DNA of 64,000 bases from Cyclobacteriaceae bacterium (GTDB lineage: Bacteria; Bacteroidota; Bacteroidia; Cytophagales; Cyclobacteriaceae): contig PXCO01000184.1 in NCBI GenBank assembly GCA_003565295.1, positions 37,140 to 101,139 on the forward strand. Reading direction: 5' to 3'. The position numbers were made by a program, and so were the translations under genes. Under the pieces are notes generated by a model. It saw nothing but the letters and a program-made list of their open reading frames with translations, was not told the DNA's origin and did not search any database. Shown piece by piece: positions 52,313-60,606 of the stretch (the first letter of the stretch is position 1; the number at the start of each line of letters is the position of its first letter).

Positions 52313-54466
52313 ATGATACTGCTAAGCGAGTTGAATTTTGCGCTGCCATTGGAAAACCCCGTGCTCCGGTTTTCCATCATACTTTTTATCATTTTATTTG
52401 CCCCGTTAGTCTTGAACAAAATACGGGTCCCACAGCTGATAGGGTTGATTTTGGCGGGTGCTTTGATTGGCCCAAATGGGTTTCACCTCTTAGAGCGGGA
52501 CAGCAGTATTGTCCTTTTTGGCACAGTGGGGCTACTCTATATCATGTTCCTTGCCGGATTGGAGATCGATCTGGGTGATTTCAAAAAGAACAAAGACAAA
52601 AGCATTGTATTTGGGTTTTTTACTTTTTCTATTCCTATGCTGTTAGGGTCCTCAGTGGGAGTCTATTTAATGGGTTTTTCATGGATGACTGCCATTTTAT
52701 TGGCCAGCATGTTTGCTTCCCATACACTGATCGCCTATCCTTTGGTGAGCAAATTAGGTGTGGCCAAAAATAAAGCCGTAAACATCACAGTGGGGGGCAC
52801 AATGATCACGGATACCTTGGCATTGTTGGTATTGGCCGTAATTGCAGGAATGGCGGTGGGTGACATTACACCTGATTTTTGGTTCCGCTTAGGTGTCTCT
52901 TTGATGATTTTTGGAGCCATCGTATTTTTATTGTTTCCTTGGGTAGGCACCTGGTTTTTTAAAAGATATGAAGACAATATAAGCCAATATATCTTCGTGC
53001 TGGGGCTGGTGTTTTTAGGGGCTTTTTTAGCGGAAGCCGCGGGTGTGGAGGCCATTATTGGGGCATTTATGGCAGGATTGGCACTTAATAGGCTGATCCC
53101 CCGTACCTCTCCCTTAATGAACCGTATTGAATTTGTGGGCAATGCCCTGTTCATCCCCTTCTTCCTTATAGGAGTGGGCATGCTGATCAATGTCAAAGTG
53201 TTCTTCCTAGACCTGGAAACAATCTCGGTGGCCGTGATGATGACGGTGGTAGCTACCGTTTCTAAATACTTGGCCGCATGGATTACCCAAAAAACTTATG
53301 GTTTTTCAAAGGCACAAAGACAGGTAATATTCGGGTTGAGCAATGCACAGGCAGCTGCCACCCTGGCTGCAGTTACCGTAGGTTATAATATCATTCTTGG
53401 GGAAGCCCCAGATGGGCAACCTGTCCGTTTGCTCAATGAGGCCATTTTAAATGGAACCATCCTTATGATCCTGGTAACCTGTACCATGGCTAGTTTTGTG
53501 GCACAAAAAGGTGCCTCCCAGATTGCCTTAGAGGATATGGATGAGGAACATGAAGGAGGAGCAGACCGGTCTGCCGATGAAAAGATTTTGATCCCCATTA
53601 ATTATCCTGAGAATATTGAAGAACTGGTGAACCTCGCCATTTCCGTAAAGTCAGAAAAGTCTAAAAATGCATTATTAGCCCTTAACATCATACCTACGGA
53701 ATCCAATGATGTAAAACTGGAAAAAGAGGCCAAGAAGCTTTTGGAAAAAGCCAGTATTGCCGCTTCAGCTACCGATGATACCATCAGGGAGCTTGTAAGG
53801 TATGATGCCAATATCATTAATGGGATCACCAATGTGGTAAAGGAACACAAGGTATCTGACCTTATCCTCGGGTTGCACAAGCAGCGTGGGATTTCCGGAT
53901 CCTTCCTCGGTAACCTCACTGAAGGTGTACTTAGCCGCTGCAATGTAACCACCTTGATTTATCGATTTACCCAACCCATCAACACCGTAAACAGGTACCA
54001 CATCATTGCCCCACTAGGGGCTGAAAAGGAAATCGGTTTTCCGTTTTGGCTGTTTAGAATTTGGAACCTTGGAAAGAATACAGGTGCGAAACTGATTTTC
54101 TACGGCAATAAGTCATTTTTAAGATTTATTAAGGATTTGCATAAGAGTCATGCCACTGAGGTGGAATTGAGGGAGTTTTCCGAGTGGGAGGATTTTTTGA
54201 TCATTTCCAGAGAAATGAAGGAAAACGACGCCTTGTTCATCATCATGAGTAGAAAGAATGAAATCTCCTATTCTCCCGTAATGAAACATATTCCAAAATA
54301 CCTGAACAAGTATTTTCAAGCGTTCAATTATGTATTAGTATATCCCATACAACGGGGATTGTCAGACTACAAGGCAGGCAATATCTTTAGCCCCTTCGTA
54401 AGCAATTTTGAAAGCCTGGAGGATATCAGCAAAACCATTTCCACCCTCTTTAAAAAGAACCGCTAA
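52313..54466 (+). CDS. CPA2-family cation:proton antiporter with universal-stress-protein-like C-terminus
   Basis: A 717-residue membrane protein. The first 400 residues or so form 12 helices of the Kef/CPA2 fold (NKIRVPQLIGLILAGALIGPNGFHLLERDS, FASHTLIAYPLVSKLGV, EAAGVEAIIGAFMAGLALNRLIPRTSPLMNRIEFVGNALFIPFFLIGVGMLI), with the acidic pair typical of the family in the central helices. The C-terminal 300 residues are soluble and contain two UspA-like repeats (EKILIPINYPENIEELVNLAISVKSEKSKNALLALNII; YHIIAPLGAEKEIGFPFWLFRIW). It exchanges K+ or Na+ for H+; the UspA-like part probably senses nucleotides (inference). It stands alone. Confidence 0.93.
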   Translation: MILLSELNFALPLENPVLRFSIILFIILFAPLVLNKIRVPQLIGLILAGALIGPNGFHLLERDSSIVLFGTVGLLYIMFLAGLEIDLGDFKKNKDKSIVFGFFTFSIPMLLGSSVGVYLMGFSWMTAILLASMFASHTLIAYPLVSKLGVAKNKAVNITVGGTMITDTLALLVLAVIAGMAVGDITPDFWFRLGVSLMIFGAIVFLLFPWVGTWFFKRYEDNISQYIFVLGLVFLGAFLAEAAGVEAIIGAFMAGLALNRLIPRTSPLMNRIEFVGNALFIPFFLIGVGMLINVKVFFLDLETISVAVMMTVVATVSKYLAAWITQKTYGFSKAQRQVIFGLSNAQAAATLAAVTVGYNIILGEAPDGQPVRLLNEAILNGTILMILVTCTMASFVAQKGASQIALEDMDEEHEGGADRSADEKILIPINYPENIEELVNLAISVKSEKSKNALLALNIIPTESNDVKLEKEAKKLLEKASIAASATDDTIRELVRYDANIINGITNVVKEHKVSDLILGLHKQRGISGSFLGNLTEGVLSRCNVTTLIYRFTQPINTVNRYHIIAPLGAEKEIGFPFWLFRIWNLGKNTGAKLIFYGNKSFLRFIKDLHKSHATEVELREFSEWEDFLIISREMKENDALFIIMSRKNEISYSPVMKHIPKYLNKYFQAFNYVLVYPIQRGLSDYKAGNIFSPFVSNFESLEDISKTISTLFKKNR

Positions 54467-54510
54467 ATCCCTTTTCCAAGAGCTATTACGAACCCAAAAT
54501 CTACAAATTC

Positions 54511-55881
54511 CTATGCCAAGGAAAGTTTTACTTTAAAGCAAGCCCCTTCTTCCTCGCCCGAAATCAACGCCACGCTACCATGATGCAGTTCAAGAATTCG
54601 TTTAACCAATGCCAGCCCAATACCATTACCACTGGCAGCCAGTCGGTTTTTTCCTCTAAAAAAAGGCTCGAATATTGCCTCTCTTTCCTCCAGGGGGATG
54701 CCGGGCCCTTGATCTTGAAAAAAGAGCTCCACTTGATCCGAAAGACCCACAATTTTAATCGAGCAGGTCTGATCAGGGCTGAACTTACAGGCATTATCTA
54801 TCAGGTTGGTAAAAGCCGTGCTTAGCAAGTAACTATTACCCATCACATTCATTTCGGTCATTTCCATTTCTCCGGATTCGGCAAAACTCATCTTGATCTT
54901 ATAGGCAGGGTTTGCCCTCTTTATTTGTTGGGTGGCATCCAAAAGCGCTTCATCCACTCTTATTACTTTGAAATTAATCTCGGACCTATCAAAAGAGGCT
55001 TTTGCAAAGTCGAGTAGATTCGTGCTTAATTTTGCCAGATTGCGGGCATCATTCAGCACCTGACCTATTGCGTTCTGTTTGTCTTTTTTGCTCCTCCCCT
55101 CATTCAAGGCCCATTCCAGTTCTGAAATGATACTTGACAATGGCGTTCTGAGTTCATGTGCCATATAAAAGGCAAATTGTTTTTGGGCTTCAAAGGACTT
55201 TTCCAGGCGTTCCAACATCCTGTTAAAGGTACTTGCCAGCTGCCATAATTCATCCTTGTTCATGCCTTCCTTCAATCTTAGGTCCAGATTGTAAACAGAG
55301 ATATTTTCTGCTTCCTTCACCATTTCCCCCACCGGCAGCAGCGCTTTTTTTGCAAAATACCTGCTGGAGAGATAAATGATGAGCATGCCCGATGAAAATA
55401 CAAGAAGAAGTGTGTTTCCCAGGCTCCTAAGTTTGTTGTATCCATAATCATCATAGGCCGCAGCAGTGACCAAGTATTGATTATCCCCCTTTTGCAAGGC
55501 TATGCCCACCACCTGCCAATCCCCTTCAAAAAAGGCTATTTTACCTTTTTCCAAAATATTTTGCAGCATCTGAGGAGTTTCCTTTACCACATCAATCTCC
55601 ACAGCATCGTGGTACACCAAATTAGCTCTTCCATCATAGATGGCCACTTCCACTTCATGGATGATTTCCCGGTTTTGCCGGTAAATGGTTTGCAAGGTCT
55701 CAGCGTCAAGTTGAGTGTCCAACAAAAGATTGGCTTTCGTAAGCGCCTCTTTTTCCAGTAAAGCATAAAACTCATTGGTTCTGTTATTGGTTGCCGAAAA
55801 ATAGATGATAAGGGAAAATAAGAGAAAAAAGGCCCCTACCAGGACTGTAAATAACAAAGAAAGCCTATTTTGAATCTTCAT
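54511..55881 (-). CDS. Sensor histidine kinase of a two-component system
   Basis: A 456-residue membrane kinase. TM1 is at about residues 8-28, a periplasmic sensor of about 130 residues follows (acidic, PAS-like, no ligand identifiable), and TM2 is LLLVFSSGMLIIYLSSRYF near 160-180. HAMP comes next, then the HisKA box FYMAHELRTPLSS with the phosphorylated His near 242. The ATPase part has NLIDNACKFSPDQ (N-box), DQGPGIP (G1) and GNGIGLALVKR (G2). Its start overlaps the response-regulator gene by four bases, so they are one operon. The signal is unknown. Confidence 0.93.
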   Translation of the reverse strand: MKIQNRLSLLFTVLVGAFFLLFSLIIYFSATNNRTNEFYALLEKEALTKANLLLDTQLDAETLQTIYRQNREIIHEVEVAIYDGRANLVYHDAVEIDVVKETPQMLQNILEKGKIAFFEGDWQVVGIALQKGDNQYLVTAAAYDDYGYNKLRSLGNTLLLVFSSGMLIIYLSSRYFAKKALLPVGEMVKEAENISVYNLDLRLKEGMNKDELWQLASTFNRMLERLEKSFEAQKQFAFYMAHELRTPLSSIISELEWALNEGRSKKDKQNAIGQVLNDARNLAKLSTNLLDFAKASFDRSEINFKVIRVDEALLDATQQIKRANPAYKIKMSFAESGEMEMTEMNVMGNSYLLSTAFTNLIDNACKFSPDQTCSIKIVGLSDQVELFFQDQGPGIPLEEREAIFEPFFRGKNRLAASGNGIGLALVKRILELHHGSVALISGEEEGACFKVKLSLA

Positions 55882-56567
55882 GAGGATTGACTTAATATGA
55901 AGCCCATTCCGGTGCGGGTGTGTATCAATTTTTTTGCAAAAGGCTTATCCACCTTTTTTCTGAGGTAGTTAATGTATACATCGATGAAATTTGTGCCCGT
56001 ATCGAAACTCATGTTCCATACTTCCTTGGCAATTTCCTCCCTACTAAGGATTTTCTCGGGATTCCTCAGGAGGTAATTGAGCAGATTGAATTCCTTAGGC
56101 GTCAAGTTGATTTCTACACCCTGCCTGTAAACTCTGGCGGTGTCCATAAACATTTCAAGATCTGCATATTTTAATTGGTTACCGGTCAATTCATCTGGCC
56201 TGTACCGCTTTAATAAGGATTTAATCCTGGCATATAACTCCCTGAAATCAATGGGCTTAACCAAATAGTCATCCGCCCCTGCATCAAAGCCTTCCACTTT
56301 ATCATCTGTGGTGCCTAGGGCCGTAAGCATGATAATGGGAATATGGGTATTCTTTTTCCTGATTTCCTTGCATAGAGTGACACCATCCATATCCGGCATC
56401 ATCAAATCGGTGATGACCAAGTCAAAAGTCCTGTCCCCGAATAAACCTAGCGCCTGCTTTCCATTCCTGGCCACTTCTATGCTGAAACCTTTTTCCTCAA
56501 GGTCTCTGGACAGAAGCGCGGAAAGTCTTTTGTCGTCCTCCACTAATAGCAGGTGATCTTTGCTCAT
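55878..56567 (-). CDS. OmpR-family response regulator
   Basis: A 229-residue regulator. The receiver has the acidic pair D11-D12 (VEDDKRL), the phosphorylated Asp54 in VITDLMMPDMDG, T82 and the Lys104 in YLVKPID. The C-terminal winged helix is of the OmpR/PhoB type (GVEINLTPKEFNLLNYLLRNPEKILSREEIAKEVWNM, YINYLRKKVD). It is the first gene of the pair with the kinase. A TATTTTTG box on the minus strand at 56646-56653 may be the -7, about 80 bases upstream. Target genes cannot be inferred from the window. Confidence 0.94.
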   Translation of the reverse strand: MSKDHLLLVEDDKRLSALLSRDLEEKGFSIEVARNGKQALGLFGDRTFDLVITDLMMPDMDGVTLCKEIRKKNTHIPIIMLTALGTTDDKVEGFDAGADDYLVKPIDFRELYARIKSLLKRYRPDELTGNQLKYADLEMFMDTARVYRQGVEINLTPKEFNLLNYLLRNPEKILSREEIAKEVWNMSFDTGTNFIDVYINYLRKKVDKPFAKKLIHTRTGMGFILSQSS

Positions 56568-56668
56568 GATGATTGGAATTGCCTTAGGTTACCCAGATTT
56601 TCAGTGATGGCCTATCGATTTTTAAGGGATTTAATTACCTTCGTTCAAAAATAGAAAAAATACTTGGC

Positions 56669-57022
56669 ATGGAAATAAAAGGAAAAATAGTAAACGTATT
56701 AGACGAGGTTTCGGGTAATGGGAGAAACGGCCCTTGGAGAAAGCGTGAATACATATTGGAAACGGAGGGCAATTTCCCCAAAAAGGTCTGCCTTACCGTA
56801 TGGGGGGATAAAATTGACCAATTTGGCATGCAAGAGGGCGAGGAAGTCGTCGCAAGCATAGAAATAGAAAGCCGGGAATACAACAACCGCTGGTATACTG
56901 ATGTGAAAGCCTGGAAAGTGGAAAAAGCATCAGGTGGCGGACAAACCTCTCCCCCTCAGGGAGAGCAGCCCGATGTCAGCACATTTAATGATGAAAGTGG
57001 GGAAGATACCTTGCCTTTCTGA
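56669..57022 (+). CDS. DUF3127-family protein with SSB-like C-terminal tip
   Basis: A 117-residue, mainly beta-stranded protein (MEIKGKIVNVLDEVSGNGRNGPWRKREYILETEGNFPKKVCLTVWGDKIDQFGMQEGEEVVASIEIESREYNNRWYTDVKAWKVEK) that matches DUF3127. It is followed by a disordered linker and an acidic, hydrophobic tip, DESGEDTLPF. The core resembles an OB fold like those of single-stranded DNA-binding proteins. The tip matches the DDDIPF-like tail through which SSB recruits repair proteins. A nucleic-acid-binding role is therefore plausible, though unproven. It stands alone with a strong terminator. Confidence 0.8.
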   Translation: MEIKGKIVNVLDEVSGNGRNGPWRKREYILETEGNFPKKVCLTVWGDKIDQFGMQEGEEVVASIEIESREYNNRWYTDVKAWKVEKASGGGQTSPPQGEQPDVSTFNDESGEDTLPF

Positions 57023-57060
57023 TGGTTCAGGTGACAGCTAATTTGAACCCGAGGAATATA

Positions 57061-57097
57061 ACGCCTTCCAGTTCCTGAAAACCTGGAAGGTGTTTTC
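57061..57097 (+). terminator. Terminator of the DUF3127 gene
   Basis: ACGCCTTCCAG and CTGGAAGGTGT form an 11-bp stem with one G-T pair, followed by TTTTCATTT. Confidence 0.8.
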
Positions 57098-57120
57098 ATT
57101 TAAGGATCATGCGTTTACAT

Positions 57121-57262
57121 ATCATCGAGCATGAATCGAGCGTCACACACAGATAATTATCATAGGGAGACAATCCTGGATCAGGCTAGTGTTAAGCAAT
57201 CTGCCTGACGGTTTACCTACGGAAGATTAACAGCAAGGGGGAATGGCAGTCAGGGGTAACCG
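57121..57262 (+). repeat. Highly degenerate repeat-related segment upstream of copy D
   Basis: Pieces of the dispersed repeat are recognisable: CATGAATCGAGC, GTCACACACAG, ATTATCATAG and CTGCCTGACGG. The order is partly scrambled. It is probably an older tandem copy. Confidence 0.4.
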
Positions 57263-57372
57263 ATGAAATCGAGCCTGTCCTGACGGCAGTCAGGGCATGA
57301 CGCAAGCGACACACAGAGGGATGATTATCAAAGCGAGATTCCATCTGCCCACTAAAAATAAATTATAAACAG
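57263..57372 (+). repeat. Dispersed structured repeat, copy D (short, lacks the upstream frame)
   Basis: A 110-bp copy running from ATGAAATCGAGCCTGTCCTGACGGCAG to AATTATAAACAG. It keeps the first two hairpins but has lost the CCCGAAACAAGTTCGGG part and the MTAEK frame. It is followed by ATGAAATGA, a start immediately followed by a stop, and the next gene starts 41 bases downstream. Confidence 0.85.
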
Positions 57373-57413
57373 ATGAAATGAGGATTTAAAGCAGTTTTAA
57401 TAAACATTCTCCA

Positions 57414-58040
57414 ATGAGCATCAATAGCTACGATTTTATTGCACCCTTCTATGATCCGCTTTCTTCACTTTTGTTAGGGAATTCTTATCGACAAAGTAAA
57501 CATACCTTTTTTGAATGCATCACACCCAACATGAACATCTGGTGCCTAGGTGGGGGTACAGGTAATATGCTCCCCACTTTATTATCAATGAATGCACCCA
57601 ATGGCAAGGTCATCTATACTGAATCTTCTCAAAAGATGCTGGAATTGGCAAAAAAGAGGGTGCCTGAACAGCAAACTAGGAGGGTAATATTCCATTATAA
57701 TGACACCTTTGATTGGCCCATCAGCGCAAGAGCAGATATGATCATCTGCCAATACTTCTTGGATGTACTCACTGATTTTCAATTGAATGCCTTATTTTCA
57801 AAGTTAGGGACGGTCACCCACCCTGCCACTCGCATGTTGTTTGTGGATTTTTATCCTTTGCCATCTAAATCGCTATTGCTTTACACCATGATCCATACTT
57901 TTGGTTGGGCCACAGGCCATCCGAGAAAGGACCTTCCTGACTATGCATATTATTTTACAAAGTACGGCTGGGTCACCGATGAGGAGAGAAACTTTGAAAA
58001 CGGTTTTATCAAAGCAAAATGTTTGGTAAGGGAGATTTAA
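57414..58040 (+). CDS. Class I SAM-dependent methyltransferase
   Basis: A 208-residue methyltransferase. The SAM-binding motif I is IWCLGGGTGNMLP (about 42-54), followed by GKVIYTESSQKMLELAKKR (acidic loop with Glu) and DMIICQYFLDVL (motif post-I). The N-terminal SINSYDFIAPFYDPLSSLLLG resembles the UbiE/MenG group, but the C-terminus is different. The substrate is unknown. The start may have been altered by the upstream repeat (copy D). It overlaps the convergent ceramidase-like gene by four bases. Confidence 0.82.
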   Translation: MSINSYDFIAPFYDPLSSLLLGNSYRQSKHTFFECITPNMNIWCLGGGTGNMLPTLLSMNAPNGKVIYTESSQKMLELAKKRVPEQQTRRVIFHYNDTFDWPISARADMIICQYFLDVLTDFQLNALFSKLGTVTHPATRMLFVDFYPLPSKSLLLYTMIHTFGWATGHPRKDLPDYAYYFTKYGWVTDEERNFENGFIKAKCLVREI

Positions 58041-59386
58041 GGTTTCCTAGATGAATGAAGATTTACCTTTTGCAATCCTTTTACCACAAGCTCATGTTGA
58101 TACGCGCCATTGTAGGGACCAAAAAAATTCATGTCCCAGGTTTCATACCACCTCTCCCCATAATATTTATCTGGAGTGATGTAGCCAATATACCCTCCGT
58201 TAAATGAGGTAAAAAGCAAGTTGATGCCGTAAGATGAAGCCAATTTGTCCCAACCCTCATAAAAAACCCCCGATACCTCACCACTGCTGGACAAAAACAC
58301 CACTTGGCCAATCTGAAGGATATCCATGTGAGCAGGGCTTTCTCCATAGACGCTTTCAAACACCCAGGGCCTCAAACGAAGGTTATCCGCTATACGAAAA
58401 TGGGGGCTCCTCAATCCCACTTCAACCCTTGCCGAATATAAGGAAGTAAAGCCTGTGGTGTCCGGCATGGATAAATCAGTCCTTATGGCTTCATACAATG
58501 CATTCGCATAGGCTTTCACTGAATCCGGATCACGACCTTGAGTGCCATCCGGCCTGTGACTCCCCACTGTACCAGCGGCAAAAATGCTGAAGGAAAGCTC
58601 CTCTTCTGCGAATTGCATAAAATAAAAAGGATAATCACCTGAAAGACCCATAAAGCTGCTTTCCAGTAAGGTGGGATGCGCACTATATGTGGCAAACAGG
58701 CAAGTTTCTCCATCCAGCTTTTCTAAATAAAGCTGCCGAATATAGGGGTCTACGGGATCATCCGGTACTAATCTATTGGTAACCAATCGTTCAGCTGAGG
58801 TTTTTTTAAATGATAGCTTCACCGTATCCCTTTTAAAATAAGCATTGCTTACACACTGTGCCGTCTGATAGGCCAAAAAATCAACAAAGTCTTCATCTAA
58901 GCCACCCATGGTCCATTTACCCACCAATCCCGGGGTAAACCCCCCCATCCCACTATGCGTATGGGTAGTAGTGAAATAAACATGATCAATGGGAAGATCA
59001 GTGGCATATAAGGCATCCTCCACTTTTTGGGCTAGAAATGGATGCACAAACAACAACTCGAAATTTACCAATGCCACAGTATGTAGGTCGTTGCTGATCA
59101 CCAGACTTTTTACAAAACTACTGTCGAGGACAAATTCATAGTTTCCCCGGGGTTTATAAGGAATAAGGGGCTGTGGAGAATCGGGAGTGAAATTTTGCTT
59201 GGACCAACCCGCCAGTAAATAACCATTGTCGGCACCCTTTAGTTGAAGTGCTTCCATACGGTCCATGGTTTCCTTAAAATAGGCCATTTCTTCCTTGGGT
59301 GTCCAGTCCACAGTGGTAATTAAGGTTATACCCAGCAGCAACAGGATAACAAAAAAACCTGCCAAATAGCGAAAAATAAGTTTCAC
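58037..59386 (-). CDS. Neutral/alkaline non-lysosomal ceramidase-like protein
   Basis: A 449-residue membrane-anchored or exported protein (N-terminal LAGFFVILLLLGITLITTVDW). It matches the N-terminal domain of neutral ceramidases: LLAGWSKQNFTPDSPQPLIP, VYFTTTHTHSGMGGFTPG (zinc-binding His and the catalytic region), and FGxYNGAY-like loops. It is smaller than the 600-700 residue enzymes and may act on other N-acyl or ester substrates. Bacteroidota make sphingolipids, so a ceramide-like substrate is plausible. It starts 12 bases after purM, so the two are probably in one operon. Confidence 0.8.
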   Translation of the reverse strand: MKLIFRYLAGFFVILLLLGITLITTVDWTPKEEMAYFKETMDRMEALQLKGADNGYLLAGWSKQNFTPDSPQPLIPYKPRGNYEFVLDSSFVKSLVISNDLHTVALVNFELLFVHPFLAQKVEDALYATDLPIDHVYFTTTHTHSGMGGFTPGLVGKWTMGGLDEDFVDFLAYQTAQCVSNAYFKRDTVKLSFKKTSAERLVTNRLVPDDPVDPYIRQLYLEKLDGETCLFATYSAHPTLLESSFMGLSGDYPFYFMQFAEEELSFSIFAAGTVGSHRPDGTQGRDPDSVKAYANALYEAIRTDLSMPDTTGFTSLYSARVEVGLRSPHFRIADNLRLRPWVFESVYGESPAHMDILQIGQVVFLSSSGEVSGVFYEGWDKLASSYGINLLFTSFNGGYIGYITPDKYYGERWYETWDMNFFGPYNGAYQHELVVKGLQKVNLHSSRKP

Positions 59387-59398
59387 CGGGTATCCCTT

Positions 59399-60568
59399 TT
59401 AAGCTGTATAATCAAAATTTCCATAGGGGGACTGGATGGTGACGCGCCTTCCTTCACCATCTTGCACCCTACCGATGATTTGGGCATCTACTCCGTGAAA
59501 TTCAGCGATATCTATTACTTCTTCTGCATACTTCTCTTCCAGGTACACCTCCATCCTATGGCCCATATTGAAAACCTTGTACATTTCCTTCCAATCTGTA
59601 CCGCTTTCTTCCTGAATGATGGAAAATAAGGGTGGGGTATCAAAAAGATTGTCCTTAATCACATGAAGGTTATCAATAAAGTGAAGGACTTTGGTCTGAG
59701 CCCCTCCACTGCAATGTACCAGGCCGTGGACATGCGGCTTTAGGTATTTTAGCACCTCTACCATTATCGGTGCATAAGTTCTGGTAGGGGAAAGCACTAA
59801 CCTGCCCATATCCAAAGGGGTACCGGGTGCCGCATCAGTCAATCTATATTTCCCGCTGTAAACCAAATCTTCGGGAACCATGGGGTCAAAACTTTCGGGG
59901 TATTTGGTTTTCAGCAGTTTGGAGAAAACATCATGCCTGGCCGAGGTAAGGCCATTACTTCCCATACCGCCATTATAGCCTTTTTCATAATTCGCCTGAC
60001 CAAAGGAGGCCAAACCTACAATGACATCCCCACTTTGTATTTTGTCGTTACTTATTACTTCGTCCCGCCTCATCCTACAGGTAACGGTACTGTCTACGAT
60101 TACCGTTCTTACTAAGTCCCCCACATCCGCAGTCTCACCTCCGGTTAATACAGCATTTACACCATTTTCCCTCAACATCTCGAGCACTTCCTCTGTACCA
60201 TTGATAATAGCGGCTATGACCTCCCCCGGGATAAGGTTTTTATTTCTCCCAATAGTGGATGAAACCAAGATGTTGTTGATGGCACCCACGCAAAGGAGGT
60301 CGTCCACATTCATGATGAGGGCATCTTGTGCTATCCCCTTCCACACATTCAGGTCTCCGGTTTCCCTCCAGTAGAGGTAGGCTAAAGATGATTTAGTCCC
60401 CGCTCCATCGGCATGCATCACATTGCAATATGCGGGATCATTGCCCAGAACATCTTCCACAACTTTGCAAAAAGCTTTAGGAAACAGCCCTTTGTCCAAA
60501 TTGGATATCGCCTGATGCACATCTTCTTTGGAGGCACTTACCCCCCTTTGCATATATCTTTCGTTCAT
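59399..60568 (-). CDS. purM: Phosphoribosylformylglycinamidine cyclo-ligase
   Basis: AIR synthetase, step five of purine synthesis, closing the imidazole ring with ATP. The Bacteroidota-type PurM has 389 residues, longer than the enterobacterial enzyme. Typical motifs are MQRGVSASKEDVHQAI at the N-terminus, HADGAGTKSSLAYLYW, NVDDLLCVGA, LTGGETADVGDLV (ATP binding), and HGLVHCSGGAQTKVLHF. A TACCTTTG box precedes it (60594-60601, minus strand), so it may have its own promoter. The ceramidase-like gene follows it. Confidence 0.93.
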   Translation of the reverse strand: MNERYMQRGVSASKEDVHQAISNLDKGLFPKAFCKVVEDVLGNDPAYCNVMHADGAGTKSSLAYLYWRETGDLNVWKGIAQDALIMNVDDLLCVGAINNILVSSTIGRNKNLIPGEVIAAIINGTEEVLEMLRENGVNAVLTGGETADVGDLVRTVIVDSTVTCRMRRDEVISNDKIQSGDVIVGLASFGQANYEKGYNGGMGSNGLTSARHDVFSKLLKTKYPESFDPMVPEDLVYSGKYRLTDAAPGTPLDMGRLVLSPTRTYAPIMVEVLKYLKPHVHGLVHCSGGAQTKVLHFIDNLHVIKDNLFDTPPLFSIIQEESGTDWKEMYKVFNMGHRMEVYLEEKYAEEVIDIAEFHGVDAQIIGRVQDGEGRRVTIQSPYGNFDYTA

Positions 60569-60593
60569 ACCTTTTCAGCAGTGGGTTCAGGTA

Positions 60594-60601
60594 CAAAGGT
60601 A
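60594..60601 (-). promoter_or_regulatory. Putative -7 box (TACCTTTG) for purM
   Basis: It is an exact TAnnTTTG match on the minus strand, 25 bases upstream of the ATG and just after the porE-like stop. No clear -33 is present. Confidence 0.4.
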
Positions 60602-60606
60602 AGGAT

